This document shows, piece by piece, positions 24,862 to 34,578 of a DNA stretch of 64,000 nucleotides (positions are counted from its first letter, which is position 1; each line of letters begins with the position of its first letter). The DNA comes from Pseudooceanicola batsensis HTCC2597. Its GTDB lineage: Bacteria > Pseudomonadota > Alphaproteobacteria > Rhodobacterales > Rhodobacteraceae. A program made the position numbers and the translations under genes. Location of the stretch: contig NZ_AAMO01000007.1 of assembly GCF_000152725.1 (NCBI RefSeq), positions 221,198-285,197 of the forward strand. The letters are read 5' to 3'. The notes under the pieces are model-generated. The model had not been told where the DNA came from, ran no database searches, and saw nothing but the letters and a program-made list of their open reading frames with translations.

Positions 24862-25306
24862 GTAGGGAGAGAGCCGCGAACAGGTCTGCCAGCCAGCCTC
24901 AAGGGGGCCATCCCCAAAAACAGTCAGGCGGGGCCTGCCGGTTTTTGCGGCAGAGATTTGGGCCGAGCCAAATCTGGCCTCCCTTGACCCTGTCTGTCAG
25001 CCCCGTCGGAGGGAAGGTGCGCCGCCCCTCGTGTCCGTCCAAACACGGGGTGCCCCGTGTCCGGACAGACCCTCGGGCGCGGGCGCAATCATGGGCGGGC
25101 GGGGCGCTGTCGGAGAGGGAGGCTGGCGACCCTTCGGGCCGCGGCCTCGCGCCCCCGGTTGCACCGGGGCCGCTCGGCGGAAAACGGAATACGAGGCCGC
25201 CAGTGCGTTGTGCATACGATCATATAGTATTGACACGTTGATATAGTTTCGTATGGTGGAGGCGGCCTCGTATGAAGATGGCAGGAAATAGGGGGGCTTT
25301 CTTCGC
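24862..25306. other. Candidate origin of transfer (oriT) region
   Basis: Gene-free 445 bases upstream of the MobC-like/VirD2/VirD4 operon and unusually rich in inverted repeats: AGATTTGG/CCAAATCT (24954-24961/24968-24975), inside a looser TCAAGGG/CCCTTGA pair; ACACGGGG/CCCCGTGT (25043-25050/25053-25060) inside TGTCCG/CGGACA; and ATACGAGGCCGCC/GGCGGCCTCGTAT (25190-25202/25262-25274) enclosing an AT-rich core. Location next to the relaxase and dense hairpins are typical of oriT; no nic site can be named by eye. Confidence 0.5.
25213..25255 (+). promoter_or_regulatory. AT-rich regulatory motif upstream of the mobilisation operon
   Basis: An AT-rich island (CATACGA ... TCGTATG, 7-bp inverted arms at 25213-25219 and 25249-25255) containing ATATAGTATTGACA and a second GATATAG. 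TTGACA (25230-25235) could be a -35 box. The first 22 bases recur with one mismatch at 47007-47028, and a weaker version is at 48608-48627. It sits 50-90 bases before the MobC-like gene and inside the outer GC-rich inverted repeat. Confidence 0.6.
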
Positions 25307-25888
25307 ATGACCCGGACCAAACGGCTGACAGAGACGGAGCGGATGGAGATCGTCCGGGAGGCAGCCGAAGGCATGTCGACTTCAGAGCTGGCCACGCGCT
25401 TCGGGGTCACGTCGCGGGCTATCCAGTACACACTCAAAAGTGACGCGGAACGGCAGCGCGACACGGCTGTTCCGGTGGTCGCCGTCAGTGTGAAATTGAC
25501 GTCGGAGGAGATGGCGGCCTTTGACGCGGCGCTGTCTGCGGCGGGGATCGAAACGCGGGCTGACGGGCTGCGTCGGTTGATGCAGGGTGCAGGCGGTGTC
25601 TTCGTTCCGGACGCCCGCGTGGCGGCCGAGATGGGGCGGCTCCGGACCTCTCTGAACGAGGTCGGAAACGGGGTCGCGCAGATCGCCAAACGGATGGCCG
25701 AGGCCAACCGGACGGGGGATGGCGCAGGGATGGAATTCTCGGACCTGCGGCTGGCGCAGATGCGGGCGCTGGCGCGGTTCGTCCTGGATGCGGCGGACGA
25801 GATCGACCTGCTGGTGCGCCGCCGCCGGGACGCGATGCAGCTGGAGGCTGCGGCCGTTCTGAGGGAGTTTGCTCATGCGGCTGAATGA
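25307..25888 (+). CDS. MobC-like relaxosome accessory protein with HTH
   Basis: A 193-residue protein. The N-terminus has an HTH (EIVREAAEGMSTSELATRFGVTSRAIQYTLKS, residues 13-44). A ribbon-helix-helix-like stretch follows (VAVSVKLTSEEMAAFDAAL, residues 58-76), then a helical C-terminus with ARVAAEMGRLRTSLNEVGNGVAQIAKRM, the pattern of the MobC/BmC C-terminal family that assists the relaxase at oriT. It is the first gene of the mobilisation operon and overlaps the relaxase gene by 14 bases. It likely also represses its own promoter, given the palindromic region upstream. Confidence 0.78.
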   Translation: MTRTKRLTETERMEIVREAAEGMSTSELATRFGVTSRAIQYTLKSDAERQRDTAVPVVAVSVKLTSEEMAAFDAALSAAGIETRADGLRRLMQGAGGVFVPDARVAAEMGRLRTSLNEVGNGVAQIAKRMAEANRTGDGAGMEFSDLRLAQMRALARFVLDAADEIDLLVRRRRDAMQLEAAAVLREFAHAAE

Positions 25889-28571
25889 TGCGGTTCATGA
25901 TGTCACCGGCGAGATCTTCCGGGATGGCTGGAGCCGGATCCGGGGCTCCATGCAGGGTCTCCATGTCTCAAAACAGAAGCAGCTTGTCCGGGCCGCCGCC
26001 GGTCATCGGGCTGCGGTCTTCAAGGCGATCCGGAGCGGCGGCACCCACACGAAATCGCAACTGACGAACCAGCTAGACTACCTCACCACGAAGTCGAGTT
26101 TCATCGTCGACAGCAGCGGGTTTCTGGACGGCAAGGAGAAGCTTGAGGCGGGCGAGATCAAGGACCTCATCGAGCGCTTCGCGAAGAGGTGGGACGGCGG
26201 ATTCAAACCCAAGCTCGGGCAGACCACGCATCTCTTGATGTCCTTCCCGATCGGCACCCGCGGCGAGGATGTGCGCGACATCGCTTCGGATGTCGCGGAG
26301 CGGTTCCTCCAGACCGATGAGGGGCACTTCGACTACATCATCGCGGTGCACGAGGACCGGGATCATCCGCATGCCCATCTTGTGCTGAACCGGCGGTCGC
26401 AGGAGGGCGAGTTCTTCTATCTCGGCCGGAACCACCGGTTCAACTACGACGACTTCCGTCTCGCCATGGTGGAGGAGGCGGAGAAGTACGGGGTCCAGCT
26501 GGAGGCCACGCGGCGGATCGACCGGGGCGAGGTGCACTACCCACCCCGGACCCGCGAGGTCTACGCGGCGAAGGCGGAGGGTCGCGTGGCCGCGCCCCGG
26601 GCCCGCGTCGGGGCCGATCTGGATCGCGCCCTACAAGAGATCGCCAACACCCGAACCGTCTACCGCTCGCTTGCCGCTGAGGCGTCAAAGGAGGCCCGCG
26701 AGGATATTGCCGATGCGCTCTTCCGGGCCGGGGAGCTTCTGGCGAAGGGCGGCAAACTCACATCGGAAGGAGGCGTCTACATGGCCGAGGATCAAACGTT
26801 CGACGACCTGCGCACACGCTATGCCGAGCAGGTCGAGCGCATCCAGGGGATGATCGCGGAGAAACCTGAGGCCGAGCGGCCGCGGCTCGAGAAAAGTCTC
26901 AACGAGATCCAGTCGCGGCTCGCGCATATGCAGCCGCTCGGCCTTCGGTCGGGGACGCTGACCGAACGACCCTCTGAGGGCGGGGTCTATTCAGAGCAGA
27001 ACATCGACGCGGCCCAGCTCGATCGGCTGCGCGATCCGGAGATCCGCGCGCAGGTCGACACCGCGCTAAGGGGGACCGGCATCAGCAGTTCAGTGGTGGT
27101 GGCCCGGATGGAGACGGGCGCACAGAACGCCGCGCTCGAGCGGCAATGGATCGCGGATGATCTGAGCCGGGTGGCAGAGCGGGACGGTTTGAACCTCGAA
27201 CGGCGGGACGATCTGGAGACGGCGCGGGAGACGCTCAACCGGGCGCATGTGAAGCTCGGGACCGCACTGGAGCGGGCGGGCGTACTGCGCCGGGATGGGG
27301 TGACCGAGGTCGAGACCGTGGCGGAGCGCGTCCACTACGATCCGGAGTCTGTCCGGGTAATGGAAGGAACCATCCGTCGCGAGATGCGGGCCGAGGGTCT
27401 GACGGATCGTCAGATCGACAACCGGGGCCGGGAGGCATTGGCCCGCGCGGAACGGCGGATCGAGATCGAGCAGCGCGACTGGCTGGCCGGGCATCCGGAG
27501 ATCCTGGCGCGACCGGGCGACGTGATCGACCGGTCCGAGCCCTACCGTGAACATATCACCGATGACGCCCGGGCCAGTGACATTGCTCTTGAGGTTGACC
27601 GGATCATGGACGGGCGCGATGTCCGGACGCCGATGGCGGAGGCGGTCTCGGAGAGTTTCCGGGACCGGTACCCGGACATGCCCGCGCATCTCACCCGCGG
27701 GCTTGGCGCGACCTATGCCGCAGTTGTCGAGACGCGGGACACAGAAGCGATCAACGAGGTGCGGCGCGCGGCGGAACGGGACAGTCGCTCCACCGTCACC
27801 GAGATCAGGAGTGGCGTGACGGATCAGTTCGACCGGGCGCCGAACGAGTTCACGCGGTTCGAACGCGTCGTCGTCGAGCGTGATCTTCTGGAGAACGACC
27901 GATCGACGGACGGGAATGGCGTTGACCTGAGTTCGGCGGTTCAGGACCTGAATGACGATCTCAAGGCGGGTCGGCTGGATCCGGTCGCCGCGCAACGGGC
28001 AGAGGTTCTGATCCGGGAGACGATCGAGCAGCACGGCGATCGCATGTCCCGTGATGTTGAGCGGGACTATCTGGAGAGGATGTCCGCGCGAGAGGCCGCA
28101 CTTCTGTCGGGGAGCGACGGCGACAAGACCGTCACCGAGATGGACTATGAACGGATCCGGTCTGAGCGGGAAGGCCTGGACACCCTCCTGCGGGAGTATG
28201 CCCCAGCCGCAACCCGCGAGCGCGTCGAGTCTGATGAGGTCCGCCGCGTCATCGATCATGAACGCGCGGCGGATTGGTCGTCGCCCTTCGAGACAGCAGA
28301 GCAGCGGGCGACGTACCGCGACGCCATTGAGCGGGACCTGAACGAGGCCCAGATCGACCGGTTGCGCGACGGCGATGTCGACGTCCTGAAAGACCAGATC
28401 GAAGACCGCCTCGATCGGCTCTATGCCGCCAAGCACTACCTGCAATCCGACGCCGCGACCGCCAACAGCGCGGCGACGCGCGCCGTGGTCGAGGAGATCG
28501 CCGATCGGGAATACGAGCGGGACCGGGCCGATCTCACCGATGGCGAGACCGAACGTGGGGAGACCCACTGA
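25875..28571 (+). CDS. virD2: VirD2-type relaxase
   Basis: An 898-residue relaxase. The N-terminal nuclease domain (about residues 25-230) includes QLTNQLDYLTTKSS with the candidate catalytic tyrosine, and the metal-binding histidine motif HEDRDHPHAHLVLNRR (from about residue 158), typical of the VirD2/MOB-Q/P superfamily. The remaining 650 residues are highly charged and coiled-coil-like, as in other large rhodobacteral VirD2 proteins, and probably mediate coupling-protein binding and secretion. I chose the ATG at 25875 over the TTG six bases earlier. The stop overlaps the VirD4 start (TGATG). It nicks oriT and pilots the strand through the T4SS. Confidence 0.88.
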   Translation: MRLNDAVHDVTGEIFRDGWSRIRGSMQGLHVSKQKQLVRAAAGHRAAVFKAIRSGGTHTKSQLTNQLDYLTTKSSFIVDSSGFLDGKEKLEAGEIKDLIERFAKRWDGGFKPKLGQTTHLLMSFPIGTRGEDVRDIASDVAERFLQTDEGHFDYIIAVHEDRDHPHAHLVLNRRSQEGEFFYLGRNHRFNYDDFRLAMVEEAEKYGVQLEATRRIDRGEVHYPPRTREVYAAKAEGRVAAPRARVGADLDRALQEIANTRTVYRSLAAEASKEAREDIADALFRAGELLAKGGKLTSEGGVYMAEDQTFDDLRTRYAEQVERIQGMIAEKPEAERPRLEKSLNEIQSRLAHMQPLGLRSGTLTERPSEGGVYSEQNIDAAQLDRLRDPEIRAQVDTALRGTGISSSVVVARMETGAQNAALERQWIADDLSRVAERDGLNLERRDDLETARETLNRAHVKLGTALERAGVLRRDGVTEVETVAERVHYDPESVRVMEGTIRREMRAEGLTDRQIDNRGREALARAERRIEIEQRDWLAGHPEILARPGDVIDRSEPYREHITDDARASDIALEVDRIMDGRDVRTPMAEAVSESFRDRYPDMPAHLTRGLGATYAAVVETRDTEAINEVRRAAERDSRSTVTEIRSGVTDQFDRAPNEFTRFERVVVERDLLENDRSTDGNGVDLSSAVQDLNDDLKAGRLDPVAAQRAEVLIRETIEQHGDRMSRDVERDYLERMSAREAALLSGSDGDKTVTEMDYERIRSEREGLDTLLREYAPAATRERVESDEVRRVIDHERAADWSSPFETAEQRATYRDAIERDLNEAQIDRLRDGDVDVLKDQIEDRLDRLYAAKHYLQSDAATANSAATRAVVEEIADREYERDRADLTDGETERGETH

Positions 28572-30595
28572 TGGGACCGCTCGAACCCGCCAAGCTCGCC
28601 TTAGGGGTCCTGTCGGTCACGCTCGTGGCGGTGGCCATGGGCTACGTGATCGCCTCGGCCGTACTGACGTTCCGCGATGTCGGCTTCCAGGCCGAGATCG
28701 ATTTTTTCTACATCGCGCGCAACTACCTCTCGATCCGGGTGTACCGGCCCGAGGACTTCCGCCTGATCAACCTCATCATGGGCGGGGCAGGGGTGGCGGG
28801 TCTCCTGATGAGCCTGGCGATGTCCGGATCGGGGCTCACCCGGTTCGGCATGACCCACTGGCAGACCGGCCGCGAGATGAAGCGCAACGGGTTCTTCGGC
28901 ACCCCGGGCACGGGCTTCATCATCGGCAAGCTGGGCAAGCCCGGATCGCGGGCTCCGTTTCTCTCCTCGACGGTGTTCCCCCATGCGCTGATCGTCGCCC
29001 CGACCGGGCGCGGCAAGACCACGGGGTTCGTGATCCCGAACCTCCTGACCTGGCAGGGCTCGGCCGTGGTGCTCGACGTGAAGGGCGAGTGCTACGAGGC
29101 GACCTCCCGGCATCGTGCGGGGCAGGGCGACCGTGTATACCGCTTCGCGCCGACCGACTGGGAGGGCCAGCGGACACATCGCTACAATCCACTCCTGCGC
29201 ATCTATGGCCTGAGAAACCCCGCACGCCAGCAGATGGAGCTGCAGCTCCTGGCGACGCTTTTCCTGCAGAACGACAACGACCGGGTCCAAGGTCTTCTAA
29301 AGGGCGGCATCGATCTCTTCGTCGCGGCGGGGCTGCTGGCCTTCCAGCGCCGCCGTCCCACCCTTGGCGAGATCTATAGGATCTCAGCGTCAGGCGGGAA
29401 CAAGCAAAAAGAATATCTTGCCCGCGCCCACGAGGTCGACAACCGGGCGGCCAAGCTGATCTTCATCCGGCTCGCCTCGACCAACAACGACACGCTGACC
29501 TCCTATGTCTCGCTCCTGATGACTTCTGGCCTCGATCAGTGGCAGAATCCGGCGATCGACGAGGCCACCTCGGTCTCCGATTTTGATTTTCGGACCATCC
29601 GGCAGACCCCGTTCAGCGTCTACCTTGTCGTCCAGCCCCTCATGGTCAAACCGCTCGCGCCGCTGATCCGGCTGTTTTTCTCCGACCTGCTCTCCGCATT
29701 GCAGGACAAGGAGCCGGGGCCGGAAGAGCCTTGGCCGGTGATGATCATGCTCGACGAGTTCAACCGACTCGGAAAGATGCCGATTGTGGCGGAAAGCATC
29801 GAAGTGCTTCGGCACTACCGCGGCCATCTGGCCGTGGTCACGCAGACCATTCCGGCGATCGACGAGATCTACGGTGAAAACACCCGTCGCGCGCTCCAAG
29901 GCAACGCCGGCGTCAAACTCTACCTTACACCCTCGGACGAGAAGACCATAGAAGAGCTGAGCAAGGCCGTCGGCAAGACCACGAAGACGGTGGTGACCCG
30001 CTCCCGCTCCATCGGAAAGAACCCGTTCGAGGGTCGTAGCCAGTCGACGCGGACAGAAGAGACCTCGCTTCTTCCCGAGGACGAGGCGCGGCGGTTGCCG
30101 CTCGATGAGATCGTCGTCGTGGTCGATGCGCAGATGCCGATCCGGGCGAAGCGGGTCGTCTACTATGAGGACCCCTTCTTCAAGGAAATTCACGCGGCGC
30201 AGGATGGCGAGATGCCGTTTCCGAAGGGTCCGTCTCCGCAGCGACCGGCGAAGGTGCCGTTGAGCGTGCAGGCGATGCCCTTGGCACCACCGACACGGGG
30301 TATGGTGGATGGTGAAGCCGTCGCGACTGCCCGGCAGGGCGAATTGAAACTAGAGACCGGCAATATGCTATCGGCGCCGGAGACCAAGAAGCGGGCCGAA
30401 ATCCTGGCGGCGGACGGGCGGCAGCTGGAGATGGACCTGACGGGGAGCGCGGAGTTGATGGTCGAAAATCCGACTGATCGGGATGTTGCTGAGGTCGAAG
30501 GGGCCTTGGATGATCTCGACAAGTTGGAAGGGGAGATCGCTGCGGGGATGGAGGAGTTGGATCGGCGGACGGGTGTGAGGATTGGGGTTAGGTAG
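28571..30595 (+). CDS. virD4: VirD4/TraG-type coupling ATPase
   Basis: A 674-residue inner-membrane ATPase. Two N-terminal membrane segments (about 8-32 and 70-87) flank a short periplasmic loop. Walker A APTGRGKTT is near residue 143, Walker B VMIMLDEF near 390, followed by the AVVTQTIPAIDEIYG sensor region and the LTPSDEKT motif found in VirD4 proteins. The 130-residue C-terminal tail is acidic and hydrophilic, a probable substrate-recruitment segment. It delivers the VirD2-DNA complex to the VirB channel encoded at 35-47 kb. Confidence 0.93.
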   Translation: MGPLEPAKLALGVLSVTLVAVAMGYVIASAVLTFRDVGFQAEIDFFYIARNYLSIRVYRPEDFRLINLIMGGAGVAGLLMSLAMSGSGLTRFGMTHWQTGREMKRNGFFGTPGTGFIIGKLGKPGSRAPFLSSTVFPHALIVAPTGRGKTTGFVIPNLLTWQGSAVVLDVKGECYEATSRHRAGQGDRVYRFAPTDWEGQRTHRYNPLLRIYGLRNPARQQMELQLLATLFLQNDNDRVQGLLKGGIDLFVAAGLLAFQRRRPTLGEIYRISASGGNKQKEYLARAHEVDNRAAKLIFIRLASTNNDTLTSYVSLLMTSGLDQWQNPAIDEATSVSDFDFRTIRQTPFSVYLVVQPLMVKPLAPLIRLFFSDLLSALQDKEPGPEEPWPVMIMLDEFNRLGKMPIVAESIEVLRHYRGHLAVVTQTIPAIDEIYGENTRRALQGNAGVKLYLTPSDEKTIEELSKAVGKTTKTVVTRSRSIGKNPFEGRSQSTRTEETSLLPEDEARRLPLDEIVVVVDAQMPIRAKRVVYYEDPFFKEIHAAQDGEMPFPKGPSPQRPAKVPLSVQAMPLAPPTRGMVDGEAVATARQGELKLETGNMLSAPETKKRAEILAADGRQLEMDLTGSAELMVENPTDRDVAEVEGALDDLDKLEGEIAAGMEELDRRTGVRIGVR

Positions 30596-30790
30596 GGATT
30601 GTGAATTGGTAACCACGGTCGAAAGCTTCTGCTCGGGGGGCCTGCAGGCTGAAGTTCCGAACACTCCGCTTTGTCGCCATTCGTGTATTCGATTTTTTGA
30701 TACTTAAAGCGGACGTACTGGTCCAAACGGACAAGGGCGAGCTGCACGATTTCACGTACCTTCTGGCCCGGAATGCATTTACCGCCAAGA

Positions 30791-30837
30791 ACGGGTATGA
30801 TACCCGTTTTCCTGACAAGGTCGGGTGCGGTACCCGA
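30791..30837 (+). promoter_or_regulatory. Tandem palindromic operators
   Basis: Two 17-bp palindromes with the same arms: ACGGGTATGATACCCGT (30791-30807, perfect) and TCGGGTGCGGTACCCGA (30821-30837). Their centres are 30 bp apart, close to three helical turns. They lie immediately before the HTH gene of the methyltransferase cassette, so autoregulation is likely. A -10-like TATGAT sits inside the first palindrome. Confidence 0.65.
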
Positions 30838-30854
30838 TCTCGGGAGAGTTTCCA

Positions 30855-31370
30855 TTGCGCCTTGTACCCACGCCGGTCGCCTGCGAATTGACGGGCCTCT
30901 CAACGGAAAAGCTCCGAGAGTGGACTAGTCGGCGCGCCCTTGTTTCAGTCGACGTGCGGCCTAGATGCAAAGGTGCACCGGCAAAGTTCGGCTGGCAAAC
31001 CATCCTCGTGCTTCGCATTGCAGTCCTCTTGCGCGAACAGTTCAGCATGGAGTTGCAAACGCATAAAGCGTCTTTCGCCCTCTTGCGCGAGGAGCTGCGG
31101 AATCGATCCTTCATCAGTCTGTGGGGTCAGAGGCTGGGATTGGCTTCTGACGGCAATTGGACATTTCTTGAATCCAACGAAACTGTCTGCGGAGCCGACG
31201 TCCTCTTGATGGAACTCGATCGTCATCTGGCCATACTGCGCGACGGTTTCGCTTTGCCAGACGCAAATCACGCTCAGATGGATCTCTTCAGCCTTCCGGC
31301 AACTCGCGGGGTTCATGAGGACCGCGCCAGCTTCGTGCCTTCGACAAGTTATCAACGGCGATCGGCATGA
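30855..31370 (+). CDS. MerR-like HTH regulator of the methyltransferase cassette
   Basis: About 171 residues. The N-terminus (PTPVACELTGLSTEKLREW, then a basic wing and FGWQTILVLRIAVLL) looks like a MerR-type winged HTH, with helical remainder. The first in-frame codon is a GTG at 30825, but it lies inside the second palindromic operator; the TTG at 30855, with GGGAGAG upstream, is the better start. The product probably binds the tandem palindromes and controls the downstream methyltransferase and nuclease-like genes. The family assignment is tentative. Confidence 0.65.
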   Translation: MRLVPTPVACELTGLSTEKLREWTSRRALVSVDVRPRCKGAPAKFGWQTILVLRIAVLLREQFSMELQTHKASFALLREELRNRSFISLWGQRLGLASDGNWTFLESNETVCGADVLLMELDRHLAILRDGFALPDANHAQMDLFSLPATRGVHEDRASFVPSTSYQRRSA

Positions 31371-31470
31371 GATACCTCCGCATTTCACGGAACAACACCA
31401 CTTCGCCTCGCTTGCGAAGTGTTTTTGTTCCCATTATGTTCCGGTCCTGGATTTGTGCGAGAGGTACGCG

Positions 31471-34400
31471 ATGAGTCCGGATGCTTTCGAAAAATGGCTC
31501 GACAGACTCGGCTATTCTGCCGAGCCAGCGGTGCTGCACCGGCGCGGCGAGGATATCCCCGATGCGCATCCCTATGCGCTCGAGATCAAGACATTGCTCA
31601 AGCCCGAGGGGGCGATTCGCGCTCGGGCGGTGTTCGAAGTGGAAGGCGTGCCGACCGTCGTCTTCGTCAGCGAGGACGGCGCACGGTTGTCGAGCGCAGC
31701 GCTCGACGAAGCACGCAAGAAGATCTGGAACCAGAATCTAGCCACGGTCGTGATCGAAGTCGTGGGCGACAAAGCACTCGCACTGCCCGCACGCAAGCTC
31801 AAGAAAGCGGGTGAACGCCTCCACCTTGCCGACGCCCGGCCGGACGGCCCTTTTTCCGCGCTCGACGTCGCGACGGCCAATCTGTCGCGGCGCGTTCCGA
31901 AATGGTTCGACGTGAAAGCACGTGTCGACCGTAAGCTGCTTCACAACCTCACGAACGCCGTGGCTAAGCTCACCGAAGATGGCTTTGATGGCATTGCGAG
32001 CGAGCGGATTCGGCGACATTTGGCCGAGCTTCTAATGGGGCAGGTGCTCTTCATCTCCTATCTCGAGCATCGCGAGATCGTCGGTGAGACCTATCGGAGC
32101 CGCCGCGGTGTCGGTCAACTGCACAACCTTGTTGCTGATGCAGATCGTCCCGGGCTGCGGTCGCTCATCGACAAGCTGCGCTCGGATTTCAACGGCGACT
32201 TCCTCGGGGATGATCGTCATGATCCGTGGCAGGCCTTGACCGCCAACGGCTTCGCGCTCCTCAATCAGTTTCTCCGCCGCACCGACATGCAAACAGGCCA
32301 GGGAGACTTCTGGAACTATGATTTCAGCTACATTCCTGTCGAACTTCTGTCTGGGCTTTACGAGAAATTTTTGACCCCGGAAGAACAGGCCAAAGAAGGC
32401 GCCTATTACACCCCACGCAATCTGGCGATGCTGGCGGTCGACCAGGCCTTTCTGGCCTCGCAAGATCCTCTCGACGAGGTCATTTTCGATGGGGCTTGCG
32501 GATCGGGAATCCTTCTTACCACCGCGTATCGCCGTTTGCTGGCGCTTCAGGAGGCGCGACTGGGCCGACAACTGGGCTTTGCCGAGCGGGGCGACCTTCT
32601 CAAACGACGTATTTTCGGTAGCGATATCAACTTTATGGCTTGCCGCGTCACCGCGTTCAGCCTGTATCTGTCGCTGCTCGAAGGGCTCGACCCGGCCGAC
32701 ATCCTCGAAGCCCAGGAAAGTGACGGAACCAAGTTGCCGCCGCTCAAGGGTAGCAACCTGGCGCACGGATCAGAGCAGGGCGACTTCTTCCGCGAGGCTC
32801 ACGCGTTCCGCGGAAGGCGCTTTTCGCTGATCATTTCCAATCCTCCTTGGGCCGAGCCGGAGGGCGCCAGCCGAACTTCCGCCGACGACTGGGCCGAACA
32901 GGCAGGCGTTCCTTTTGTCCGTCGGCAAATTGCCGGTGCTTATGCACTAAGAGCCGCGGACTTCCTCGCCGAGAGCGGGCGCATATGTCTTATACTGCCG
33001 ATTGGCCAGTTGCTCGGTGCATCCAGCGAGGATTTCGTCGAGACCTTGCTCAATACCTACCGGCCAACCCGCCTGATCAATTTCGGTGATCTGCAGGGGC
33101 TGCTGTTCCCCACGGCAGAAAACACCTGCCACGTATTTCTTGGCGAAGGCCGATCCGCCGACGCAAGAAACCTTGTGCCGTTCGACGAGACCTTCGAATA
33201 CCTCGTGCCCAAGGCTGACCTCAGTCTCGCACTCGGCCGTCTCACCATGCAGTCTGCCGATCGGCACAAGCTCCAGACACGATCGGTAGCGGATGACCCG
33301 CAATTGCTAGTCACAATGATGTGGGGCGATGCGAGCGATCTGGCGATCTGGACCCGTCTCACGATGCGCGGGACTTTTGCCGAATTTTGGCGAGGGCAGA
33401 AGGCTTCACGCCGATGGGTATATCGCAAAGGAATCCATCTCAACGACAAGAGTCGCGATGCGATGAGCGCTGAACCGCTCAAGCAACGTCGGTTTGTGCC
33501 CGTCGCCGCGCTCAGCGCCGGTTCGCCCGTACTTCACAAGGCCCTGCTCTCGAGCTGGCCGGCCGACCAAACCACGGTGGTCGGTCTCAACGAGGCCATC
33601 ATGGCGGTCTTCGATGGGCCACGTGTTTTGTTTCCCGACGGCTTCTCGCGAGAGGAGCATAACATTCGGGCGGTCTACTATGACCGGCCGGCATCCTTCA
33701 CCCATAGTGTCGGCGTGATTTCGGGCCCTAAGGCCGATGCGCGGCTGCTCAAGTTTGCCGCAGTCTTTCTGCGGTCATCATTGGCTCGCTACTTTTTGAT
33801 GATGCGAGGCTGGAAGATGCTGTGCGAGCGCAACGGTGTCCATCTCGCGGACGTCGAGACCTTCCCATTCTTCGAGCCCTCGATCGCGCCCGATCCCAAG
33901 GCGGCGGTGGGCGTGGTCGAACGGGTATCGGCCCATCTCGACGAGATTGCCCGCTTGGACGAATTCAAGCAAGCGCCACGATACACGGCTCTTTACGGCG
34001 AGTTGGACGATGCGATCTTTACTTATTTTGGGCTGAGCCAAGACGAGCGGAGGCTCGTGCGCGAAACTGTCAGCCTCCTGATGCCCTCGATCCGTCCTCG
34101 CAGCTTCAAGAGCCTCGACACTCCGGCACAGCATCTCGTGAAGGCGGAGGATCTCGGCATCTACGCAAAGGCGCTCGCCCAGTCACTGACCGACTGGCGG
34201 AAGCGCATGGGCGGACGGGGCAGTTTTCGGGTCGAAATTGCAGCCAGTGATCCCTCTCGCGCAGGGCCATCGGGAATTGTCCGGGTGCTCTTCTCTAGCG
34301 ACGAAGACAGAAGCGCCGAGTTCGACACTGAAGTGAGTGACGAGCTGGTCTTGGAAACCCTAGCTCAGTTGCGCAGCTCGGGTCTCCGTGCGCTGCCATC

Positions 34401-34578
34401 AGGCGACTTCCTCACGCTCGTGCCCGACGCTCTGCTCTGGGTGGATGGGGCGCTTTATCTGGTTCGACCCTTGACGCGGCGCAGTTGGACGGTCCGACAG
34501 GCGATGCGAGACGCCGAGCGGATTGTACGCGACGTTCAAGCCCGTGCAGAGCAAGGTAAGCAGACGGTGATTGCGTGA
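31471..34578 (+). CDS. Large N6-adenine DNA methyltransferase (type IIG/Eco57I-like)
   Basis: A 1035-residue protein. The first 330 residues are helical with a conserved LLMGQVLFISYLEHREI segment. The gamma-class methylase core follows: EGAYYTPRNLA, SAM motif FDGACGSGILL near 339, FGSDINFMACRVTAFSLYLSL, and catalytic NPPW near 456, then RAADFLAESGRICLILP. The last 450 residues would be the target-recognition part (ERNGVHLADVETFPFFEP is typical of type I/IIG specificity regions). I see no N-terminal nuclease motif, so cleavage may be done by the next gene. I chose the ATG at 31471 (GAGAGG upstream). The end overlaps the following GTG (GTGA). Confidence 0.85.
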   Translation: MSPDAFEKWLDRLGYSAEPAVLHRRGEDIPDAHPYALEIKTLLKPEGAIRARAVFEVEGVPTVVFVSEDGARLSSAALDEARKKIWNQNLATVVIEVVGDKALALPARKLKKAGERLHLADARPDGPFSALDVATANLSRRVPKWFDVKARVDRKLLHNLTNAVAKLTEDGFDGIASERIRRHLAELLMGQVLFISYLEHREIVGETYRSRRGVGQLHNLVADADRPGLRSLIDKLRSDFNGDFLGDDRHDPWQALTANGFALLNQFLRRTDMQTGQGDFWNYDFSYIPVELLSGLYEKFLTPEEQAKEGAYYTPRNLAMLAVDQAFLASQDPLDEVIFDGACGSGILLTTAYRRLLALQEARLGRQLGFAERGDLLKRRIFGSDINFMACRVTAFSLYLSLLEGLDPADILEAQESDGTKLPPLKGSNLAHGSEQGDFFREAHAFRGRRFSLIISNPPWAEPEGASRTSADDWAEQAGVPFVRRQIAGAYALRAADFLAESGRICLILPIGQLLGASSEDFVETLLNTYRPTRLINFGDLQGLLFPTAENTCHVFLGEGRSADARNLVPFDETFEYLVPKADLSLALGRLTMQSADRHKLQTRSVADDPQLLVTMMWGDASDLAIWTRLTMRGTFAEFWRGQKASRRWVYRKGIHLNDKSRDAMSAEPLKQRRFVPVAALSAGSPVLHKALLSSWPADQTTVVGLNEAIMAVFDGPRVLFPDGFSREEHNIRAVYYDRPASFTHSVGVISGPKADARLLKFAAVFLRSSLARYFLMMRGWKMLCERNGVHLADVETFPFFEPSIAPDPKAAVGVVERVSAHLDEIARLDEFKQAPRYTALYGELDDAIFTYFGLSQDERRLVRETVSLLMPSIRPRSFKSLDTPAQHLVKAEDLGIYAKALAQSLTDWRKRMGGRGSFRVEIAASDPSRAGPSGIVRVLFSSDEDRSAEFDTEVSDELVLETLAQLRSSGLRALPSGDFLTLVPDALLWVDGALYLVRPLTRRSWTVRQAMRDAERIVRDVQARAEQGKQTVIA

